Source: Pelagimonas phthalicica
Lineage (GTDB): Bacteria; Pseudomonadota; Alphaproteobacteria; Rhodobacterales; Rhodobacteraceae
Assembly (NCBI RefSeq): GCF_004364805.1
Contig: NZ_SOAP01000001.1
Coordinates: forward strand, 1,364,001 to 1,428,000
Direction of reading: 5' to 3'
DNA length: 64,000 bases
The position numbers and the translations under genes are program-made. Positions 46,070 through 54,925 of this stretch are shown here, piece by piece; positions within the stretch are counted from its first letter, which is position 1; each line of letters begins with the position of its first letter. The notes beneath the pieces were generated by a model, which was given only the letters and a program-made list of their open reading frames with translations, searched no databases and was not told the origin of the DNA.

Positions 46070-48145
46070 ATGCCAACCGACACGCAAAAATTGGCTGAGG
46101 AAGAGGATCTGCTCTTTCGCCTGCTGCGCCAGCTTGAGGCCGCGCCTGACGCGTCTCAGCGCGCGACGGCGGCGGCTGTCGGCGTGTCACTGGGCAAGCT
46201 GAATGCGCAATTGCGCCTGGCGGCCGAGGCAGGGTTGATCAAGATCAGCGACCGCGATGGCCCCGACAAACGCCAGCGCTTTGCCTATGCGATCACCGTC
46301 AAAGGCGCCGCCGAACAGATCCGGCTCAGAGACAATTTCTTGGCCCGCAAATTCGCAGAATATGACGCTCTGCACGCGGAACTCACCGGGACGACCAGCG
46401 GCCTAGAGCCGTTTAAACACAGGACCAAAATCATGCAAAACAATCTTGCACCCATCCCCGAGCTTTATGTCTCTTATGACAGCGCTCAGAAGCTGAAGGT
46501 CGAAGCAGCAGATTTGACCAGCCACGATCTGACCCCGCGCCAGATCTGCGACCTGGAACTGCTGATGAATGGCGGCTTCAACCCGCTCAAAGGCTTCCTG
46601 TCGGAAGAGGATTACAACGGCGTTGTGGAGAACATGCGCCTGGCCGACGGCACCCTGTGGCCGATGCCGATCACTCTGGACGTATCCGAAGAATTCGCAG
46701 GCTCCATCGAGATTGGTCAGGACATCGCCCTGCGCGACCAAGAGGGCGTGATCCTCGCCACCATGACCGTGACTGACCGTTGGGAGCCGAACAAATCGGT
46801 TGAGGCGGAAAAAGTCTTTGGTGCCGATGACGATGCGCATCCGGCGGTGAACTACCTGCATAACACAGCTGGCAAGATCTATCTCGGTGGCCCGATCACC
46901 GGCATTCAGCAGCCGGTTCACTATGATTTCCGCGCCCGCCGCGACACCCCGAACGAGCTGCGCGCCTATTTTCGCAAGCTGGGCTGGCGCAAAGTGGTTG
47001 CGTTCCAGACACGTAACCCGCTGCACCGCGCCCACCAGGAGCTGACATTCCGCGCCGCGAAAGAAGCGCAGGCCAACCTGCTGATCCACCCGATCGTTGG
47101 CATGACCAAGCCGGGTGACGTTGATCACTTTACCCGCGTGCGCTGCTACGAAGCGGTTCTGGACAAATACCCGGCATCGACCACCACCATGTCGCTGCTG
47201 AACCTGGCCATGCGTATGGCAGGCCCGCGTGAGGCGGTTTGGCACGGTCTGATCCGCGCGAACCACGGCTGCACCCACTTCATCGTTGGCCGCGACCACG
47301 CTGGACCCGGCAAGAACAGCCAGGGCGAAGACTTCTACGGTCCATACGATGCGCAAGACCTCTATCGCGCACATCAGGACGAGATCGGCGCGGAAATGGT
47401 CGACTTCAAGCACATGGTTTACGTGCAGGAACGCGCTCAGTACGAGCCCGCGGATGAGATCGCTGACAAGGATGATGTCACCATCCTGAACATCTCGGGC
47501 ACCGAGCTGCGCCGCCGTCTGGCCGAGGGTCTGGAAATTCCCGAATGGTTCTCCTTCCCCGAAGTGGTCAAGGAATTGCGCCGCACCAAGCCACCGCGCA
47601 GCCAGCAGGGCTTTACCGTGTTCTTCACCGGTTTCTCCGGCTCGGGCAAATCCACCATCGCCAACGCGCTGATGGTCAAGCTGATGGAAATGGGCGGCCG
47701 CCCGGTGACTCTGCTGGATGGTGACATTGTGCGTAAAAACCTCAGCTCTGAGCTGGGTTTCAGCAAAGAGCATCGTGACCTCAACATCCGCCGCATTGGT
47801 TATGTGGCCTCTGAGATCACCAAGAATGGCGGCATCGCCATCTGCGCGCCCATCGCCCCTTATGCCACCACCCGCCGCGCCGTGCGCGAGGACATCGAAC
47901 AATTCGGTGCCTTTGTCGAAGTCCACGTTGCCACCAGCATCGAGGAATGTGAACGCCGCGACCGCAAGGGCCTGTACAAGCTGGCGCGTGAAGGCAAGAT
48001 CAAAGAGTTCACCGGTATCTCGGACCCTTATGACGTGCCGCAGAACCCTGAGCTGAGCGTCGAGACCGAAAATGTCGAAGTCGACAACTGCGCCCATCAG
48101 GTGATCCTGAAGCTGGAAAGCATGGGCCTGATCGCCGCGCAATAA
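46070..48145 (+). CDS. Winged-helix / ATP sulfurylase / APS kinase fusion
   Basis: A 691-aa bifunctional sulfate-activation enzyme with an extra N-terminal domain. Residues 10-105 are a MarR-like winged helix of the type seen in EPS-associated regulators (ASQRATAAAVGVSLGKLNAQ). Residues 122-510 are ATP sulfurylase, with QTRNPLHRAHQEL and GRDHAGPG. Residues 515-690 are APS kinase, with GFSGSGKS and LDGDIVRKNL. Together they turn sulfate into PAPS. An internal ATG at 46433, with AGGA upstream, could give a 570-aa enzyme without the DNA-binding domain. A palindrome precedes the gene. Confidence 0.9.
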   Translation: MPTDTQKLAEEEDLLFRLLRQLEAAPDASQRATAAAVGVSLGKLNAQLRLAAEAGLIKISDRDGPDKRQRFAYAITVKGAAEQIRLRDNFLARKFAEYDALHAELTGTTSGLEPFKHRTKIMQNNLAPIPELYVSYDSAQKLKVEAADLTSHDLTPRQICDLELLMNGGFNPLKGFLSEEDYNGVVENMRLADGTLWPMPITLDVSEEFAGSIEIGQDIALRDQEGVILATMTVTDRWEPNKSVEAEKVFGADDDAHPAVNYLHNTAGKIYLGGPITGIQQPVHYDFRARRDTPNELRAYFRKLGWRKVVAFQTRNPLHRAHQELTFRAAKEAQANLLIHPIVGMTKPGDVDHFTRVRCYEAVLDKYPASTTTMSLLNLAMRMAGPREAVWHGLIRANHGCTHFIVGRDHAGPGKNSQGEDFYGPYDAQDLYRAHQDEIGAEMVDFKHMVYVQERAQYEPADEIADKDDVTILNISGTELRRRLAEGLEIPEWFSFPEVVKELRRTKPPRSQQGFTVFFTGFSGSGKSTIANALMVKLMEMGGRPVTLLDGDIVRKNLSSELGFSKEHRDLNIRRIGYVASEITKNGGIAICAPIAPYATTRRAVREDIEQFGAFVEVHVATSIEECERRDRKGLYKLAREGKIKEFTGISDPYDVPQNPELSVETENVEVDNCAHQVILKLESMGLIAAQ

Positions 48146-48170
48146 GCGGATTGTCTCGCACAAAACCAAG

Positions 48171-48199
48171 AAAAGGCCGGGGCAGTCCCCGGCCTTTTT
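48171..48199 (+). terminator. Rho-independent terminator of the sat fusion gene
   Basis: GGCCGGGG (48175-48182) pairs with CCCCGGCC (48187-48194) around a CAGT loop, with a TTTTT run after it and matching A's before it. Confidence 0.9.
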
Positions 48200-48237
48200 C
48201 TGTTTCAACAAAAACTGGTACCGCTACAACACGCGCC

Positions 48238-48281
48238 CAAATTCCGTGTACGGAATTTGCAAAATCCATCGATGGATTTTG
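48238..48281. repeat. Interspersed double-hairpin repeat, copy 1
   Basis: A 44-bp unit of two adjacent hairpins, AAATTCCGT..ACGGAATTT and AAAATCCAT..ATGGATTTT. It matches the unit at 52462-52505 in 41 of 44 bases; both are flanked by GGCGC-like bases. A small REP-like element of this genome. Confidence 0.7.
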
Positions 48282-48388
48282 GTGGCGCTTGGCGCGAGGG
48301 GGTGGTTTTCGGCTGCTGTCGGAAAAAGTTGACAGCTGTCAACTACTTAACAAGATCTTAACGCCCCCCCCCAGGCCATCGCCCTGGG

Positions 48389-48991
48389 TCACGGGCGATA
48401 GGCCAGTATGTCGGGCAACCTGTCGCGCACCGCGTCGTTCAACGTCGCACTAACCAGATCCGCCCCGCCCAGCGCGGCAAAACGCTGTTGAAGCGCGCTC
48501 AGCCGGGCCATGTATTCCTGCCGATCCGGGTGGTCAAATTCGGATGCCTGAGGGTTGGCCTCACTCCAGCCAAACCAGGGTAAGACTTCGCGAAGGATTG
48601 GCACCAGCGGGTCCAACCCCAGCTCTGCCACCACCTCGGCGGCCTCTTCAATCTCGGCAGCAGAACCGTGAAACACGAACCAGTCCAGCCCCTCGCCGTT
48701 AAAAGCAACGTCAACGGTCACAACAGCGCGACATTTACGCAGAAGCGGAGCGAATTCTGGTGCGCACCCTTGCGGATCAACCTTGGCCAGATAGGCCGCA
48801 ACATATTGAAAGAAATCGGGCGCGTCTTTGTGGCGCAAAAGCTCGGCTTGCCAGCCGGCTATTTCCGACTTGTTTTGCTTGGCCCTGGCCCATCGCCAAA
48901 GCCGATCCACCACCGCGACCCCGACCACCAGAACGGCCAGGATCGCCATTGCTAGATTGACTGCACTTACGTCAAACAACCGTTCAACCAC
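48389..48991 (-). CDS. Membrane-anchored protein of unknown function
   Basis: I recognise no family. A 200-aa protein with one N-terminal membrane helix (AVNLAMAILAVLVVGVAVVD, about residues 9-28) and a soluble cytoplasmic or periplasmic domain rich in Ala, Glu and Leu. It is 12 bp downstream of the DUF1150 gene on the same strand and may be transcribed with the heat-shock gene pair. Confidence 0.65.
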   Translation of the reverse strand: MVERLFDVSAVNLAMAILAVLVVGVAVVDRLWRWARAKQNKSEIAGWQAELLRHKDAPDFFQYVAAYLAKVDPQGCAPEFAPLLRKCRAVVTVDVAFNGEGLDWFVFHGSAAEIEEAAEVVAELGLDPLVPILREVLPWFGWSEANPQASEFDHPDRQEYMARLSALQQRFAALGGADLVSATLNDAVRDRLPDILAYRP

Positions 48992-49003
48992 GATTAGCCC
49001 AAG

Positions 49004-49231
49004 TTAGTGAACGGTCACCGGAGCCAAATCATTCTGGCGCGCCAGAACAAAGGCCAAGGCACGGTCCTTGACCAGCGCGAGACGTTCGCCTTCGGCATTA
49101 TGCACTGCATAAAGCGTCGCGCGGCGGCCCACCTGCGCGCGCACGTCATCTGGCAGATCCTTGCCCTTGACCGGGCGGACATAGACCAGCTTTTCTTCGG
49201 CGGATTTGTCAAAGTCATACTTTTCGAACAT
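49004..49231 (-). CDS. DUF1150 family protein
   Basis: A 75-aa protein with the DUF1150 pattern LVYVRPVKGKDLP then YAVHNAEGERLALVKDRALA. The family is found beside small heat-shock genes in alphaproteobacteria, as here (3 bp after the hsp20 stop). Function unknown; presumably linked to protein-quality control. Confidence 0.88.
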   Translation of the reverse strand: MFEKYDFDKSAEEKLVYVRPVKGKDLPDDVRAQVGRRATLYAVHNAEGERLALVKDRALAFVLARQNDLAPVTVH

Positions 49232-49234
49232 GCC

Positions 49235-49645
49235 TCATCCTTTCTTGATTTGGATCGTCTGAACCACCGTTTCCGGACGGTTGATTTTCAGATCCACATG
49301 CAGCAGGCCATTTTCCATCTTGGCCTCGCCCACTTCGACCCCATCCGCCAGCACGAAAGAGCGCTGGAACTGGCGCGAAGCGATGCCACGATGCAGGAAC
49401 ACCCGTTCGCTGCCATCGTCCTTTTGCCGACCGCGCACCACCAATTGGCGGTCTTCGACGGTGATCGACAGGTCATCCTCTGCGAAACCGGCCACGGCAA
49501 GCGTGATCCGATACGCGTAATCTGCAGTTTGTTCGATATTGAAAGGCGGATAGCCCTCACTGGTTTTTGCGGTCCGCTCCAGCAGGCGCTCCAGTTGCTC
49601 GAAGCCGAGCATATGGGGATAGGACCCCAAGGTCAGTTTGGTCAT
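49235..49645 (-). CDS. Small heat-shock protein, Hsp20/IbpA family
   Basis: A 136-aa ATP-independent chaperone. After a short N-terminal arm (GFEQLERLLER), the alpha-crystallin domain begins FNIEQTADYAYRITLAVAGF and ends NGLLHVDLKI. A C-terminal IQI motif, needed for oligomer contacts, is present. The ATG at 49645 follows AAAGGAC; the frame is open for 15 codons upstream. Confidence 0.92.
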   Translation of the reverse strand: MTKLTLGSYPHMLGFEQLERLLERTAKTSEGYPPFNIEQTADYAYRITLAVAGFAEDDLSITVEDRQLVVRGRQKDDGSERVFLHRGIASRQFQRSFVLADGVEVGEAKMENGLLHVDLKINRPETVVQTIQIKKG

Positions 49646-49807
49646 CGACACGTCCTTTTGCAAAGCGACCGTCACATGCGGCGGCCCCATCCTGGCGACC
49701 GACGCGTTTTATGAATATGGGAACCTCTTTGCTTTAGTGCAAGGGCTTTGCGGATTCGCGATTAATCCGCTATCCTATAAGCCAGTTGTATTTCAGGGGG
49801 TTCCACC

Positions 49808-50032
49808 ATGAACGCGCCTACAGACCTGTCCATGAAAACCGATGACGTGTTGCGCGTCGAGTTGGAGGTTTTCAAGCAGGAGCATAGCGACCTGGACGAT
49901 GCGATTCGCGCCTTGCAGAACACGGGCACCTTTGACCAGTTGACCCTGCAGCGCCTGAAGAAGAAGAAACTGCAACTCAAGGACAAGATCGCCCTGATCG
50001 AGGATCGCCTGTTGCCGGATATCATCGCCTGA
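49808..50032 (+). CDS. YdcH family (DUF465) protein
   Basis: A 74-aa helical hairpin protein; VELEVFKQEHSDLDDAIRAL and LTLQRLKKKKLQLKDKI match DUF465. Function not established. The GNAT acetyltransferase gene starts 1 bp after its stop, so the two are coupled. Confidence 0.88.
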   Translation: MNAPTDLSMKTDDVLRVELEVFKQEHSDLDDAIRALQNTGTFDQLTLQRLKKKKLQLKDKIALIEDRLLPDIIA

Positions 50033-50033
50033 C

Positions 50034-50594
50034 ATGCGATTGGTCGGGGAGGAGGAGACTGACGGGCGTGTTTTGCGTGGTGAAACGGTCACCCTGCGCC
50101 CGCCCCGGGCTGGCGATGCAGAGGCGCGGTTTGCCCTGGGGCAGGATCCGACCATTGCGCGCATGTACGGCATTGATCCGGCCAAGCTGAAACCCTGGTC
50201 CCGCGAGGTGGCGATGGATTGGGTGACACGGATCAGCAATCATGATCCGGCCTGGATCATTGATGTCGATGATCAGGTTGTCGGCGATGCGCGCCTGCAT
50301 GGGTTTGATACGTTCAACGGCAGCGCCTCGCTGGCCATTGGCCTGGCTGATCCGGCGCGGCTGGGTCAGGGGATCGGGCGGCAGGCGGTGGCATTGATTC
50401 TGGACCATGCGTTCAGGACGCTGGGCCTGCACCGCGTCGCCTTGCGTTGTCTTGAGATCAACACCCGCGCCATTCGCTGCTATGAAGCCTGCGGGTTTCG
50501 CCGCGAAGGGGTGGCGCGCGAGGCGGTGAACCTGGGCGGTCAGTGGTATGATGATATTCTCATGGCAAAACTGGCACAGGATCATCTGCGCTGA
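50034..50594 (+). CDS. GNAT family N-acetyltransferase
   Basis: A 186-aa acetyltransferase of the RimJ/RimL-like group. VTLRPPRAGDAEARFALGQD opens the fold, and LGQGIGRQAVALILDHAF contains the acetyl-CoA pyrophosphate loop (Q/RxxGxG/A). NTRAIRCYEACGFRREG is the standard C-terminal motif. Substrate unknown. Follows the DUF465 gene directly. Confidence 0.88.
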   Translation: MRLVGEEETDGRVLRGETVTLRPPRAGDAEARFALGQDPTIARMYGIDPAKLKPWSREVAMDWVTRISNHDPAWIIDVDDQVVGDARLHGFDTFNGSASLAIGLADPARLGQGIGRQAVALILDHAFRTLGLHRVALRCLEINTRAIRCYEACGFRREGVAREAVNLGGQWYDDILMAKLAQDHLR

Positions 50595-50660
50595 ACCCGG
50601 CGCATTGCCCTATGGGTCAGGCTGCCTATAGTGCGCGCTTCTTCATCGCAGGGGATCGAT

Positions 50661-51170
50661 ATGAGCAAAGCCACAAACACTGCCGTCAAAGTTGGGATCA
50701 TCATGGGCAGCCAGTCCGATTGGCCCACCATGAAAGAAGCTGCCGATGTTTTGGAAGAGCTGGGTGTCGCGCATGAGGTCAAGATCGTCTCGGCCCACCG
50801 CACCCCGGATCGGTTGTGGGAATATGGCAAGACGGCTGTGGATCGTGGTTTGCAGGTGATCATTGCGGGCGCGGGTGGTGCCGCGCATTTGCCCGGTATG
50901 ATGGCGTCTAAAACCCGCGTGCCTGTGATTGGCATTCCGGTGCAGACCCGTGCCTTGTCCGGTGTCGATAGCCTTTATTCCATCCTGCAAATGCCGCGAG
51001 GGTTTCCCGTGGCGACCATGGCCATTGGGGCAGCTGGGGCCAAGAATGGCGGGTTGATGGCGGCGGGCATTCTGGCGCTGCAGGATGCAGAACTGGCGGC
51101 GCGGCTGGACAAATGGCGCAATGATTTGTCAGCGTCGATCGCAGATGAACCTGATCGCGACCTGATCTGA
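50661..51170 (+). CDS. purE: N5-carboxyaminoimidazole ribonucleotide mutase
   Basis: A 169-aa class I PurE that moves the carboxyl group of N5-CAIR in purine synthesis. [17 protein letters not shown] and [15 protein letters not shown] are the active-site motifs. The ATG at 50661 is preceded by GGGGATCG; the frame start at 50631 is less likely. purK follows, separated by 110 bp with a hairpin. Confidence 0.95.
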   Translation: MSKATNTAVKVGIIMGSQSDWPTMKEAADVLEELGVAHEVKIVSAHRTPDRLWEYGKTAVDRGLQVIIAGAGGAAHLPGMMASKTRVPVIGIPVQTRALSGVDSLYSILQMPRGFPVATMAIGAAGAKNGGLMAAGILALQDAELAARLDKWRNDLSASIADEPDRDLI

Positions 51171-51190
51171 GGGCAAAAGGTACAAAAAAC

Positions 51191-51214
51191 GGGGCAAATC
51201 GTAGAGATTGCCCC
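51191..51214 (+). terminator. Hairpin between purE and purK
   Basis: GGGGCAA (51191-51197) pairs with TTGCCCC (51208-51214). It is followed by only a short pyrimidine stretch, so it is perhaps an attenuator rather than a full terminator between two genes of one pathway. Confidence 0.4.
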
Positions 51215-51280
51215 CTTTGCCCCTCTTGCATCGGGATCCTCTTTCGCGGCATCTAGCCTCATCTCAACAGGAGGCCCGCC

Positions 51281-52351
51281 ATGACCACGCCACTCGCCCC
51301 CGGATCCACCATCGGTATCCTCGGAGGAGGCCAGCTTGGCCGGATGTTGTCAGTCGCGGCCTCGCGCCTTGGCTTCAAGACCCATATCTTTGAGCCCAGC
51401 GCCAACCCACCTGCTGCCGATGTGGCGGCCAAGGTGACCACCGCCTCATATGAAGATGCGGATACCCTGCGCGCCTTTGCTGAAACCGTAGATGTGATCA
51501 CCTATGAGTTCGAGAACATCCCGACCTCGTCGCTGGATCTGTTGGAATCGCTGCGCCCGATCCACCCCAATCGCGAAGCGCTGCGCATCAGTCAGGATCG
51601 CCTGACCGAAAAGACGTTCCTGGCCGAGCTGGGCCTGTCCACGGCCCCCTTTGCCAATGTCGAATCCGAGGTCGATATGACGGCGGCGGTGGCGGAAATT
51701 GGCACGCCCTCGATCATGAAAACCCGGCGCTTTGGCTATGACGGCAAGGGCCAGTCGCGCCTGAAATCCGCCGAGGATGCCGCTCAGGCGCTGGCAGATA
51801 TGCAGGGGGCTCCGGCGGTTCTTGAGGGGTTTGTGAATTTCAGCTGCGAAATTTCGGTGATTGCCGCGCGCAGCGCAGATGGTCAGGTTTCGGCCTTTGA
51901 TCCGGGTGAAAACGTGCATCGCGACGGTATTTTGCACACCACCACAGTTCCGGCGAAAGTGCCGGCGCGACTGCTGACCGATGCCGTGCTGATGGCCGGA
52001 CGTATTCTGAATGCGCTGGATTATGTCGGCGTGTTGGGGGTCGAGTTCTTTGTCACGCCGCAGGGGTTGGTGATCAACGAAATAGCGCCGCGTGTGCATA
52101 ATTCCGGCCATTGGACACAGAATGGCTGTACCTGCTGCCAGTTTGAGCAGCATATCCGCGCGGTCGCAGGCTGGCCTTTGGGCGATGGCAACCGGCATTC
52201 GGATGTGGTGATGGAAAACCTGATTGGTGACGACATGGACCGCCTGCCCGAGCTGATGGCAGACCCCGCCTGCGCGCTGCACCTTTATGGCAAGGCGGAT
52301 GTGAAACCGGGCCGCAAAATGGCCCATGTGAACCGGATCGTTTCGGGCTAA
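51281..52351 (+). CDS. purK: N5-carboxyaminoimidazole ribonucleotide synthase
   Basis: A 356-aa ATP-grasp enzyme that carboxylates AIR with bicarbonate. IGILGGGQLGRMLSVAASRL at the N-terminus, TRRFGYDGKGQ, EGFVNFSCEISVI and NEIAPRVHNSGHWT are family motifs. It supplies the substrate of PurE upstream. The stop is followed at once by an inverted-repeat structure. Confidence 0.95.
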   Translation: MTTPLAPGSTIGILGGGQLGRMLSVAASRLGFKTHIFEPSANPPAADVAAKVTTASYEDADTLRAFAETVDVITYEFENIPTSSLDLLESLRPIHPNREALRISQDRLTEKTFLAELGLSTAPFANVESEVDMTAAVAEIGTPSIMKTRRFGYDGKGQSRLKSAEDAAQALADMQGAPAVLEGFVNFSCEISVIAARSADGQVSAFDPGENVHRDGILHTTTVPAKVPARLLTDAVLMAGRILNALDYVGVLGVEFFVTPQGLVINEIAPRVHNSGHWTQNGCTCCQFEQHIRAVAGWPLGDGNRHSDVVMENLIGDDMDRLPELMADPACALHLYGKADVKPGRKMAHVNRIVSG

Positions 52352-52446
52352 GCGTTTCGAGAAATAGTTGAGACACCCGGATCGCGAATGTCCTGAGAAC
52401 GCGAAGCGTGGCAAGGTATTTGCGATCCAATATTTTCGCGAAACGC
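52352..52446. repeat. Nested inverted repeat after purK
   Basis: A 95-bp region. Outer arms 52352-52366 and 52431-52446 begin and end GCGTTTCG/CGAAACGC. Inner arms 52379-52392 and 52415-52428 begin and end GGATCGC/GCGATCC. It could be a long terminator or a tiny mobile element. Confidence 0.55.
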
Positions 52447-52461
52447 TATAGGGAGGCGCAA

Positions 52462-52505
52462 CAAATTCCGTCAACGGAATTTGCAAAATCCATCAATGGA
52501 TTTTG
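52462..52505. repeat. Interspersed double-hairpin repeat, copy 2
   Basis: The same two-hairpin unit as at 48238-48281 (41 of 44 identical). The base changes fall in the loops of both hairpins, so base pairing is kept. Located just before the end of the phnM-like gene. Confidence 0.7.
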
Positions 52506-52512
52506 GGTGCGC

Positions 52513-53655
52513 TTAGACGAAACGTTGTGCCACGTCTCCACTCATCCATGCCACGCGACCGCCCGCCAGAGTCGCCACGATCCGGCGGGTTTGCGGCTCC
52601 ATCACCACCAGATCTGCGCGGCAACCGGGCGCAAACCGACCACGATCCTGCAAGCCCAAAAGCTGCGCCGGTCCGGCAGAAACCAGGTGCCAGGCGTCGG
52701 CCTCGTCCAGAAGGCCCAGCTCGAAGCAGCGCCAGGCGGCGCGGGCGGGTGAGGGATAGTGGTAATCTGACGCCAGAGCATCACACAGCCCTGCCCCGAT
52801 CAGGTCCTGCGCCGAAACATTGCCCGCATGGCTGGCCCCGCGCACCACATTGGGCGCGCCCAGCACGATGAAATCCCCGGCCTCGCGGGCCGCTTGGGCG
52901 GCCTCCAGGGTCTCGGGGAATTCCGAGACCTGCGCACGCCGCGCGCGCCAAAGCGCGCGATCCTCGGCGCTGTGATCATCATGACTGCCCATAGTCACGC
53001 CTTGCGCGGCCAAGCGCGCGGTCAAAGCCTCCATCGCCGGGCCAACCTCGGGGCCACGCGCGTGCAGGTCCAGCAGGAATTTGAAATAGTCCTCGGGGTT
53101 GCGCTTGCTCTTGAGGGCTTGGCCAGTCAGGCGCGGCGGCTTGCGCCCTTCGGCCAGACGCGCATGGGGGAGGTGATCGTTAAAGACCACATAGCGAATG
53201 CCATGTTCAGCTATCAGCGCCTCGGCCGCATCGAGATCATCCAGCATATGGGTCTCAAGCCGCATTTGCAGGCGTAGGTCAATCGGCACGCTGTCCTGCA
53301 TCAGGCGCACGGAGTCAAAGACTTCGCGGGCAAATTCCGGGCCGCGTAACCCGCCCTCCCAGCTCCAGAACTGTGCCAGAACCGCCGTGGTGATGCCATT
53401 GGCCGCCAGTTCCGCCGCAACGGCGACCATGCCCGCATCACGTTCTCGCAAGGCCCCGCGGCGCGGGGCCATGTGGCGTTCAAACCCATCGCCATGCACA
53501 TCAATGATACCGGGCAGAACGTCAAACCCACTGAGGTCAATCGCCCGCCCAGCAGGTGCGTCAACAAACTGCCCGCCCGCCAGGGGCAAGGGCGCGTCAT
53601 CCCAACCATCGGGGCGTAAAAAGCGCGCGCCGCTCAGCGTGATCTCAAGGCTCAT
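52513..53655 (-). CDS. phnM: PhnM-like phosphonate-pathway triphosphate diphosphatase
   Basis: A 380-aa amidohydrolase. The metal-binding HGDGFERHMAPRR and the later HDDHS fit PhnM, which removes diphosphate from alpha-D-ribose 1-methylphosphonate 5-triphosphate in the C-P lyase route. No other phn gene is near. The ATG at 53655 overlaps the stop of the preceding lipase-like gene; an ATG at 53667 is possible. The C-terminus carries FAPGCRADLVVMEPQTR, as in amidohydrolases. Confidence 0.8.
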   Translation of the reverse strand: MSLEITLSGARFLRPDGWDDAPLPLAGGQFVDAPAGRAIDLSGFDVLPGIIDVHGDGFERHMAPRRGALRERDAGMVAVAAELAANGITTAVLAQFWSWEGGLRGPEFAREVFDSVRLMQDSVPIDLRLQMRLETHMLDDLDAAEALIAEHGIRYVVFNDHLPHARLAEGRKPPRLTGQALKSKRNPEDYFKFLLDLHARGPEVGPAMEALTARLAAQGVTMGSHDDHSAEDRALWRARRAQVSEFPETLEAAQAAREAGDFIVLGAPNVVRGASHAGNVSAQDLIGAGLCDALASDYHYPSPARAAWRCFELGLLDEADAWHLVSAGPAQLLGLQDRGRFAPGCRADLVVMEPQTRRIVATLAGGRVAWMSGDVAQRFV

Positions 53656-54427
53656 AGGGTGTCTCATTTTTCTTGGCCGGGCATATCCCCGCCAGGCAGC
53701 CAAAGAAGTGCATGTCCACCTCTTGGGTCCAATCCAGATCCGGGTCAAAACGGCCTTCGCGCAGGAACAGATCGACCTGCGCCATAGCCATGGGATCTTG
53801 CATGATAAAGGTATGGGTGACCGGCAGGGTCAGATGCGCCTTCATGCCCTCAACGATTGTTGACTCAACCGTGACCTTGCCATCATCTGCGCCCGGCAGA
53901 AAGGCGGAAAAGGCGGGATTCATGGTGTCGGATCCGGCAATCACGCCCAGTTCAAATTGCACGGGACCGAGGGTCGAGGTGATCCCCTCATCCCCGGTGC
54001 GCAATTGCAGGCCTGCCGGTCCGTTAATCCATTCAAACGGGGCCAGATCGCCCAATTCATCGACAATCTCGCTGCCCTGATTGGGCGGGGCGAGCATGAC
54101 GACACGGTTGATGCCAAGGGCGGTATTATGCTCGGTCCAGTAGCGTAAAAGGATGCCGCCCATAGAATGAGTGACGAAGTGCACCGCGGGCGCGTGGCAC
54201 TGCCCGATGGCCTCGGGGATCACTTGGACCAATTGCTCGATCGGGGCCTCGGTCGAGGGGTAATCAGCGACGACCACCTCGTAACCACGGGTTTGCAACA
54301 CGCGCTCAAGGACCAAAAAGGAATTGCCTGTGCGCGCCAGCCCGTGCAGCATGACGACGCAATCCGCGCGCGCCGGGGTCGCGAGGCAAGTTAAAACCAG
54401 AAACACATATGTCAGCACATTTTTCAT
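53645..54427 (-). CDS. Exported alpha/beta hydrolase (lipase-like)
   Basis: A 260-aa protein with a signal peptide of about 21 residues (MKNVLTYVFLVLTCLATPARA). The lipase oxyanion motif VVMLHGLART and the nucleophile THSMGG follow. MKAHLTLPVTHTFIM probably contains the catalytic His. It resembles extracytoplasmic esterases or lipases. The ATG at 54427 was chosen for the signal peptide; the frame is open 100 codons further upstream. Confidence 0.82.
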   Translation of the reverse strand: MKNVLTYVFLVLTCLATPARADCVVMLHGLARTGNSFLVLERVLQTRGYEVVVADYPSTEAPIEQLVQVIPEAIGQCHAPAVHFVTHSMGGILLRYWTEHNTALGINRVVMLAPPNQGSEIVDELGDLAPFEWINGPAGLQLRTGDEGITSTLGPVQFELGVIAGSDTMNPAFSAFLPGADDGKVTVESTIVEGMKAHLTLPVTHTFIMQDPMAMAQVDLFLREGRFDPDLDWTQEVDMHFFGCLAGICPAKKNETPYEP

Positions 54428-54481
54428 GGCGCTTGAAATAAGCACCCCAGCCCCCGTAGGAAAGGGGCAAAAGGAGAGCAC

Positions 54482-54925
54482 ATGACCAATCGCCCCATTC
54501 GGCTTGCCGTACGTGGCGTCCTTTTGCAGGGCGACCGCCTGCTTTTGGTCAATGCCTGGCCTGGTGGGGTGTCGGATCTTTGGTGCGCGCCAGGAGGCGG
54601 TGTCGAGAAAGGGCAATCTTTGCCCGATAACCTGGCACGCGAGATCATGGAGGAGTGCGGGCTGTCGGTGACGGTCGGCGCGCCTTGTCTGGTCAATGAA
54701 TTCCACAACCCTTCGGATGGGTTCCATCAGGTCGAGATCTTCTTTCGCTGCCAGTTGACCAGCGCCTTGCCACCGGCGTGGACCGATCCCGAAGGTGTGG
54801 TGACCAAGCGGCGGTTCTTTTCACGAGACGAGGTGCAGAGGTTACATCTGAAACCCGATAGCCTGCGCCATATCCCCTGGTCTGACGCGATTGCTTATGA
54901 TGCGTTGGAGCTTTTGACCAAGTAG
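54482..54925 (+). CDS. NUDIX hydrolase
   Basis: A 147-aa pyrophosphohydrolase. The Nudix box is GGGVEKGQSLPDNLAREIME followed by ECG, with the expected Gly and Glu residues. It cleaves a nucleoside diphosphate linked to another group; substrate unknown. Divergent from the lipase-like gene and overlapping the convergent EamA gene by 31 bp. Confidence 0.9.
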   Translation: MTNRPIRLAVRGVLLQGDRLLLVNAWPGGVSDLWCAPGGGVEKGQSLPDNLAREIMEECGLSVTVGAPCLVNEFHNPSDGFHQVEIFFRCQLTSALPPAWTDPEGVVTKRRFFSRDEVQRLHLKPDSLRHIPWSDAIAYDALELLTK

